Assembly: GCA_003268905.1 (NCBI GenBank) | Contig: QLTU01000017.1 | Span: forward strand, 1 to 64,000 | Origin: Acidovorax defluvii | Lineage (GTDB): Bacteria; Pseudomonadota; Gammaproteobacteria; Burkholderiales; Burkholderiaceae_C | Reading direction: 5' to 3' | Length of the DNA stretch: 64,000 nt | Shown: piece by piece, positions 59,385 to 64,000 of the stretch | Position numbering within the stretch: the stretch's first letter is position 1 | Layout of the letters: each line of letters opens with the position of its first letter | The notes under the pieces: generated by a model | What the model was told of the DNA's origin: nothing | Databases searched by the model: none | Seen by the model: only the letters and a program-made list of their open reading frames with translations | Position numbers and translations under genes: made by a program

Positions 59385-59436
59385 TATATTAATAGCGTGT
59401 ACCGCTTTATACATAAGCGCTAGCAGCGCTTTTATA
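59385..59436 (+). repeat. Dispersed repeat (family 1), intergenic
   Basis: ATATTAATAGCGTGTACCGC, TTTATACATAAGCGCTAGCA and GCGCTTTTA. It fills the gap between the patatin gene and the penicillin-binding protein gene. Confidence 0.68.
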
Positions 59437-59444
59437 CTGTTCTC

Positions 59445-61799
59445 ATGTCGCTTTTTGAATCCCTTTCAGTGCGCTGGGTTGCGCTGCGCTCCGCGCTGGC
59501 CCGCCTGGTGCGCCGGCCCGAACGGCTGGTGTCGCTGCACAGCCTGGTGTGGCTGCTGGCCGCCTTGCCGCTGGCACTGCTGCTGTATGCGGTGGCGCTG
59601 GTTCCCTTCACCCCGGGCATTGGCGATATCCGCAAGGCCAAGACCGAGCAGCCCGCGCAGCTCATGTCGGCCGACGGCAAGCTGCTGGCCGAATACCGCT
59701 GGGCCAACCGCGAGTGGGTGGCGCTCGACCAGATTTCACCGAACGTGGTGAACGCGCTCATCGCCACCGAAGACCACCGTTTCTACAGCCACTGGGGGTT
59801 GGACTGGCGGCGCACGGCGTCGTCGGTGGTGCTGACGCTGCGGGGCGACCCTCAGGGCGGCTCGACCATCACGCAGCAGCTGGCGCGCAACCTTTTCCCC
59901 GAGGAAATCGGCCGCTCGCGCACCGTCACGCGCAAGCTCAAGGAGGCGATCACGGCGCTGAAGATCGAGGCGACCTACTCCAAGGACGAGATCCTTGAAA
60001 CCTATCTCAACACCGTGCCGTTTCTTTACAACGCGTTTGGCATCGAGATGGCTGCGCGCACGTATTTCGACAAGTCGGCCGACAAGCTCAATTTGCTGGA
60101 AAGTGCCACGCTGATCGGCATGCTCAAGGGCACGGCTTATTACAACCCGGTGCTCAATCCCGAGCGCGCACTGGCGCGGCGCAACACCGTGCTGTCGCAA
60201 ATGCTCAAGCGCGGCAAGCTGGAGCAAAAGCAGTTCGATGCCCTGAAAAAGCGCCCGCTGCGCGTCAACTTCGAGCGACAGACCGAGGTGATGGGCCCGG
60301 CTCCGCACTTTGCGATGCAGTTGCGCAAGCAGCTCATCGGCTGGGCGGACGCCAATGGCTACAACCTGTATGCCGACGGGCTGGTGATTCGCTCCACCAT
60401 TGATTCGCGCCTGCAAAACTATGCCAACCAGGCCGTGGCCCGCCAGGGGCGCCAGTTGCAGGACGTGGCCGACAAGGCGTGGGCCCGCCGCGATGGCTGG
60501 GGCCCCGGCAACGAGCTGGTGCTGGCGCTGGTGCGCGAAAGCGCCGAATACCGCGCCGCGCAGGAAAAAGGCACACCGCCCGATGAAGCGCTGCACACCC
60601 TGCTGGCCGATGACAGCTTCATGCTCAAGCTGCGCCGAGAAAAAACGCGCGTGCAGGCGGGTTTTCTGGCGCAGGACCCGGTTACCGGCCATGTGCTGGC
60701 GTGGGTGGGCAGCCGTGACTTTGGCATTGACCCGTACGACCATGTGGCGGCCGCGCGCCGCCAGCCAGGCTCCACGTTCAAGCCCTTTGTGTACGGGGCC
60801 GCTTTTGCCCAGGGGGCATCACCCAACGATGCGCTGATGGACTCGGCCGTTGAAATCCCGCTGGGGGGTGGCCGTGTATGGCGGCCCACCGACGGCCGCG
60901 CGCCCAGCGAGGAACCCATGACACTGGCCGATGGCCTTGCTTACTCAAAAAACACCATCACCGCGCAGCTGATGCAGCAGGTGGGCCCCGCCCGCGTGGC
61001 CGAGGTGGCGCGCGCCCTGGGCGTGCGGCAGTCCCCGCTCGAAGAAGTGCCCTCGCTGGCGCTGGGCACGAGCCCCGTCACCTTGAAGGAAATGATTGCG
61101 GCCTATTGCAGCATCGTGAACCTGGGCCGCTACGTCGAGCCTGTGCTCATCACCCGCATCGAAGACAAGAACGGCAAGGTGCTGGAGACATTTGCGCAGT
61201 CCACGCCCGAGCCCGTGTTTGACGCCCGCGCCGCCCAGACCCTGCGCAACACCATGCGCGGCGGGGTAGACCGGGGCACGGCCACGGCGATCCGTTCGCG
61301 CTATGGCATCCAGGCCGATGTGGCGGGCAAGACCGGCACCACCCAGGACAACACCGACGGCTGGTTCATCCTGATGAACGCCCGCGTGGTGGCGGGCGCC
61401 TGGGCGGGCTTCAACGACGGCCGCATCACGCTGCGCAGCGACTACTGGGGGCAAGGCGCACGCAGCGCACTGCCGATGGTGGGCGAGTTCATGCAACAGG
61501 GGTTGCGCGCCAGGGTGATCAATGGCAACGAGAGGTTTGTGGATGAGTTTGCGCCGGTAGAGCTGCCGCCGCCGCCAGATGCACCGCTGGACAGCGTGCG
61601 TGACTGGATTCGCGGGCTGTTCGGCGGCGGTGAGTCACGGTCTGCGCCGCCAGCGCCACCAGCGCTCCCACCGGGCACCTTGCCCCCGGTGACCACCGAC
61701 GATGCGCCATCCGTTCAGTTCACGCCGATGGTTCCGCCGCCCCCACCACTTGTTCCGTTAACGCCAGCCACGCCTGCGCAGGACTGGGTGGGAGGGTGA
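59445..61799 (+). CDS. Penicillin-binding protein 1A-type transglycosylase/transpeptidase
   Basis: A 784-residue class A penicillin-binding protein. One N-terminal span (~34-55). Transglycosylase domain (~75-260) with catalytic E109 in ATEDHRFYSHWG and GGSTITQQLARNLF. Transpeptidase domain with S443 in PGSTFKP, SKN at 501-503 and KTGTT from 629. The tail of ~50 residues is Pro-rich. It polymerises and cross-links peptidoglycan. It differs from the ponA/pilM-linked PBP1A by context, so it is a second class A enzyme. Confidence 0.93.
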   Translation: MSLFESLSVRWVALRSALARLVRRPERLVSLHSLVWLLAALPLALLLYAVALVPFTPGIGDIRKAKTEQPAQLMSADGKLLAEYRWANREWVALDQISPNVVNALIATEDHRFYSHWGLDWRRTASSVVLTLRGDPQGGSTITQQLARNLFPEEIGRSRTVTRKLKEAITALKIEATYSKDEILETYLNTVPFLYNAFGIEMAARTYFDKSADKLNLLESATLIGMLKGTAYYNPVLNPERALARRNTVLSQMLKRGKLEQKQFDALKKRPLRVNFERQTEVMGPAPHFAMQLRKQLIGWADANGYNLYADGLVIRSTIDSRLQNYANQAVARQGRQLQDVADKAWARRDGWGPGNELVLALVRESAEYRAAQEKGTPPDEALHTLLADDSFMLKLRREKTRVQAGFLAQDPVTGHVLAWVGSRDFGIDPYDHVAAARRQPGSTFKPFVYGAAFAQGASPNDALMDSAVEIPLGGGRVWRPTDGRAPSEEPMTLADGLAYSKNTITAQLMQQVGPARVAEVARALGVRQSPLEEVPSLALGTSPVTLKEMIAAYCSIVNLGRYVEPVLITRIEDKNGKVLETFAQSTPEPVFDARAAQTLRNTMRGGVDRGTATAIRSRYGIQADVAGKTGTTQDNTDGWFILMNARVVAGAWAGFNDGRITLRSDYWGQGARSALPMVGEFMQQGLRARVINGNERFVDEFAPVELPPPPDAPLDSVRDWIRGLFGGGESRSAPPAPPALPPGTLPPVTTDDAPSVQFTPMVPPPPPLVPLTPATPAQDWVGG

Positions 61800-62144
61800 G
61801 CTGTTGAGCGGTGTGCCAACGCTGCGGGTGCATTGAATGTCGATGCAACGCAGACCAAACCGGCCGCCGTTGTGGTCGCTGAAATTGGCTAGCAGCTTTT
61901 ATTGCATCACGTATCCGCATCCCGCAACACTTGCGACCTTGCCCCCGCACCTCGCTTGTGGTGAAAGGCAGGCTTTCGTGGTTTCGCAGCCCGGGCTAAC
62001 CAGGCCGTGCGGAGCCCCCGGCACACAGCGGCCTTCTGATGTCCATCTACATGCCAGGACGCGGGCGCGCGTAGCACCAGAGCCCGGAGTCACAAAATTA
62101 CATGGAACATTCCGGCCACCCGCGCGTTGAAGCCCTGGTTCACC
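61800..62144. other. Intergenic region before the ECF sigma gene
   Basis: About 345 bases without a supported gene. AAATTGGCTAGCAGCTTTTA near 61881 is a fragment of the dispersed repeat. The ECF promoter lies at its right end. A 97-codon frame (61837-62130) crosses it but shows no protein-like features. Confidence 0.45.
62104..62131 (+). promoter_or_regulatory. Putative ECF sigma promoter of the sigma factor operon
   Basis: GGAACAT, 15 bases, GTTGAA. GGAAC in the -35 region is the hallmark of many ECF sigma factors. The same GGAACAT-N15-GTT pattern precedes the exported-protein gene at 63746, which suggests both are read by the sigma factor encoded here. Confidence 0.6.
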
Positions 62145-62699
62145 ATGGGAATCTGCAGCCACCTCGATGACGAAGAATGCGCCGCGCACGCACAGCGGGG
62201 TGATCGCGCAGCGTTTTCGGAGCTGGTGGCCCGTTTTCAGAATCGCATCTATCGCTTTTTAGTGCGGCTCACGCGGTCGCCCGACGATGCGTTGGAGTTG
62301 ACGCAGGAGACGTTTTTGCACGCCTACCAGGCGCTGGCGCGCTGGACGCCAGATGCCCGGCTGAGCACCTGGCTGTTTCGCATTGCCCGCAACCTGGCGT
62401 TTGACTGGCTGCGGCGCGGCAAGCGCGTGGCCTTTGTGCCGTGGGACGAAGACCAAGCCGCCAGCCACCCCGACCCCGCACCGGCGCCCGATGCCGTGCT
62501 GGAGACGGCCCAGCGCTTCCAGGGCCTGGAGAAAGCCCTGGCGCGTCTGCCGCCAGAGCACCGCGAGATCCTTCTGCTGCGGGAGATCGAAGAAATGTCC
62601 TATGAAGACATTGCCGCCGTGCTTCAACTGAACATCGGCACCGTCAAGTCGCGCATCGCACGGGCGCGCGCCGGGTTGCTGGAAAAAATGCCGCGCTGA
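62145..62699 (+). CDS. ECF-family RNA polymerase sigma factor
   Basis: A 184-residue sigma-70 factor with region 2 (~10-85; AAFSELVARFQNRIYRFLVR, then LTQETFLHAYQALARW) and region 4 (~125-180; ALARLPPEHREILLLREIEE and TVKSRIARARAGLLEKM). The ATG at 62145 follows the putative -10 element by only 13 bases, so the message would be nearly leaderless; a TTG at 62127 lies within that element and is therefore unlikely. The anti-sigma gene follows by 14 bases. Context suggests control by a periplasmic metal or envelope signal. Confidence 0.92.
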   Translation: MGICSHLDDEECAAHAQRGDRAAFSELVARFQNRIYRFLVRLTRSPDDALELTQETFLHAYQALARWTPDARLSTWLFRIARNLAFDWLRRGKRVAFVPWDEDQAASHPDPAPAPDAVLETAQRFQGLEKALARLPPEHREILLLREIEEMSYEDIAAVLQLNIGTVKSRIARARAGLLEKMPR

Positions 62700-62713
62700 A
62701 TGGAGACCTTGCC

Positions 62714-63211
62714 ATGACTTGCCCCCGCCACGACGATCTGTCCGCCTATGCGGACGACATGGTGCAACCTGCCGAGCGCGTCCGCATGCGCCAGCACCTT
62801 GCGGGCTGCCCGGCGTGCCAGCACCGGCTTGATGCCATCACCACCCTGGGCCAGAGCTTGCGAGCCTTGCCGTCGCCCGCGCTCGGCGTGGACCTGGCCG
62901 GGCAGTGGAACGAACCACTGCCCGAGCCACCGGCTGGGCCTTTGCACACCCCGCCGCAGGGGTGGCGACCCGCGCGCCCTGATGCGGGCCGCTCGGGCAG
63001 GGCGGTCTGGTCGAACTGGCTGGGCTGGATGCCTGCGGGGTTGGCGAGCGGGCTGGCCCTGGCCTCGGGTGTCTGGCTGGGCGGCCTGCTGCTGGGGGGC
63101 GGTGCCGCCACGGTGCCAAGTGCCGCCTTGGTGCGGGTGTTCGACCCCGTGCCTCCCGGTGGCCTGTGTGCTGCCGCCGAAATTTGCCGTATCCAGAGAG
63201 GAATGCCATGA
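62714..63211 (+). CDS. Zinc-finger anti-sigma factor
   Basis: A 165-residue protein. The anti-sigma zinc motif is H28-x3-C32-x2-C35 (QHLAGCPACQ), in a helical N-terminal domain of ~50 residues. A Pro/Arg-rich linker follows and then one span (~105-130, AGLASGLALASGVWLGGLLL). The periplasmic tail is short. It should hold the upstream sigma factor at the membrane. It overlaps the next gene by four bases (ATGA). The family is inferred from motif, size and gene order. Confidence 0.88.
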   Translation: MTCPRHDDLSAYADDMVQPAERVRMRQHLAGCPACQHRLDAITTLGQSLRALPSPALGVDLAGQWNEPLPEPPAGPLHTPPQGWRPARPDAGRSGRAVWSNWLGWMPAGLASGLALASGVWLGGLLLGGGAATVPSAALVRVFDPVPPGGLCAAAEICRIQRGMP

Positions 63212-63681
63212 ACCGTCGCAGCGTACCCGCATGGGTTTTGGCCGCATCGCTGGCCCTGAATGCAGGCATCGTGGTGGCCGTGGCCCTGCAGCAGTGGCAG
63301 CCACCACCCAAGGCGCAGGCCATGCAGCCAAGTCCCGTGAACCTGCCGGATTACCTGGAGCTGAGCGCCGAACAACGCCAGCGCTGGCAACAGCTTGAGC
63401 CCGATTTTCTGCGCGACGTGACCGCGAATTGGGCCGAGATCCGCCGCCACCGCGAGGCGCTGGTGCGGCACATCTTTGCCAATGAGCCGCAGTGTGCCGC
63501 CATCGACGCCGAGCAGGCCCGCATTGCCGCCTTGCAGGATGCACAGCAGCAGCGCGTGATTGCGCAACTGCTCGCAGAGCGTGCCTTGCTGGATGACGGG
63601 CAGCGTGCGCGGCTGATGGCGCTGCTGCTCAGCCGCTATGCCCAGGAATCGTCCGAAGAAGAGTTGCTGCACCGCGATTGA
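63208..63681 (+). CDS. Periplasmic metal-sensor-like protein (CnrX/Spy-type heavy-metal resistance fold)
   Basis: A 157-residue protein with an N-terminal hydrophobic anchor or signal (VLAASLALNAGIVVAVALQQ) and an all-helical domain: LELSAEQRQRWQQLEPDFLR, HREALVRHIFANEPQCAAID and RALLDDGQRARLMALLLSRY. This is the four-helix hook fold of CnrX, ZraP and Spy-like proteins. Gene order sigma, anti-sigma, CnrX-like matches metal-responsive signalling units. It lacks a clear run of metal-binding His/Cys, so the signal may be something else. A GAGAGGAA Shine-Dalgarno precedes the ATG inside the upstream gene. Confidence 0.78.
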   Translation: MNRRSVPAWVLAASLALNAGIVVAVALQQWQPPPKAQAMQPSPVNLPDYLELSAEQRQRWQQLEPDFLRDVTANWAEIRRHREALVRHIFANEPQCAAIDAEQARIAALQDAQQQRVIAQLLAERALLDDGQRARLMALLLSRYAQESSEEELLHRD

Positions 63682-63745
63682 TTGCCGCTCAAACGCGCCC
63701 AGCCGGGGCCGCCAGACGGTGGCTGACAAAAGATGCAATACAGAT

Positions 63746-63773
63746 GGAACATTTTTCTGCGCCAGTCGTTTGA
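63746..63773 (+). promoter_or_regulatory. Putative ECF sigma promoter of the exported protein gene
   Basis: GGAACAT, 15 bases, GTTTGA, matching the element at 62104 in both boxes and exact spacing. It lies ~57 bases before the ATG at 63830. Confidence 0.58.
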
Positions 63774-63829
63774 AACAACAAGGCTTGGCAATTGCCGGCC
63801 CCTTGTGTTCAACCCACTGGAGTCATCCG

Positions 63830-64000
63830 ATGAAATCCCCCCTGTACCTTCTGCTTGCCGCTGCCCTGACCCTGCCTGTTGCCGCGCTGGCCGCCGGCCC
63901 GTCTGCCCATGACCATGGCACGGGTGAGCCCCAGAAAGTCGAGCTCAACGCGGGCAAGAAATGGCAAATTGATGCCCCGCTGCGCCAGGGCATGGGCGCC
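63830..64000 (+). CDS. Exported protein, N-terminal part (cut by window end)
   Basis: The first 57 codons of a secreted protein: signal peptide YLLLAAALTLPVAALA, then GPSAHDHGTGEPQKVELNAG and KKWQIDAPLRQGM. This resembles small periplasmic proteins of Comamonadaceae and Xanthomonadaceae with an early His-rich AHDHG stretch and a KW-x-D-x-PLR motif (DnrO-like in some annotations); function unknown. A CTGGAG Shine-Dalgarno lies before the ATG. The ECF-type promoter links it to the sigma operon just upstream. Confidence 0.72.
   Translation, partial: MKSPLYLLLAAALTLPVAALAAGPSAHDHGTGEPQKVELNAGKKWQIDAPLRQGMGA

Overview
The window reads as chromosomal DNA of a high-GC betaproteobacterium of the family Comamonadaceae, most like Acidovorax. 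The evidence is the beta-proteobacterial 5S rRNA end at the left edge, the gene content (adjacent monomeric and dimeric isocitrate dehydrogenases, smc-zipA-ligA, stand-alone lptFG next to pepA) and a short dispersed repeat (GATAGCTGCTAGCGCTT...AAGGGCTAGAGGCC type) that I associate with this family. The assignment is inferred from sequence memory, not from a search.

Layout. 1-0.1 kb: end of an rRNA operon (5S tail and terminator). 0.4-9 kb: methionine aminotransferase, cysB, a CbiX-like chelatase, lptG-lptF (LPS export) divergent from pepA-holC, then a branched-chain amino acid binding protein. 9-19.7 kb: a 2-hydroxyacid dehydrogenase, lexA with two LexA boxes shared with a divergent asparaginase, adk, a kdsB-Trm112-lpxK-exbD-exbB block (KDO/lipid A synthesis and energy transduction), xseA, sodB and a DUF192 protein. 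20-26.5 kb: two isocitrate dehydrogenase isozymes in tandem, yggL, a stand-alone trpB and a YdhR-type monooxygenase.

26.6-37.55 kb is the striking part: an integron cassette array with 22 attC sites and no integrase in the window (a CALIN-type array). All recognisable cassette genes lie on the minus strand. Coding cassettes carry an MltR-family protein, a CbrC-family protein, a type VI secretion Tae4-type amidase with a small membrane protein as likely immunity partner, and several unknowns, some clearly AT-rich. Thirteen of the 22 cassettes are copies of one ~320-bp unit, seven of them head to tail, and each carries the family-wide dispersed repeat in its middle.

37.7-45 kb: valine catabolism (mmsB, an isobutyryl-CoA-type acyl-CoA dehydrogenase, mmsA) and a LysR regulator, with a ParD-like/zeta-type toxin-antitoxin pair sitting between mmsA and the LysR gene, flanked by imperfect direct repeats of the LysR promoter and start. 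45-51 kb: small membrane proteins and cyclic-di-GMP genes: a PAS-GAF-GGDEF protein with a 9-C tract near a possible start, and a CHASE-PAS-PAS-GGDEF-EAL gene broken by an in-frame TAG and a frameshift. 51.3-61.8 kb: smc, zipA, ligA, a patatin-like phospholipase and a class A penicillin-binding protein. 62-64 kb: an ECF sigma factor, zinc-finger anti-sigma factor and periplasmic metal-sensor-like protein, then an exported protein cut by the window end. Matching ECF-type promoters precede the sigma gene and the exported protein.

The dispersed repeat occurs at about ten intergenic sites, inside the amplified cassettes, and in frame inside four housekeeping-type genes (asparaginase, lpxK, xseA twice, ligA).
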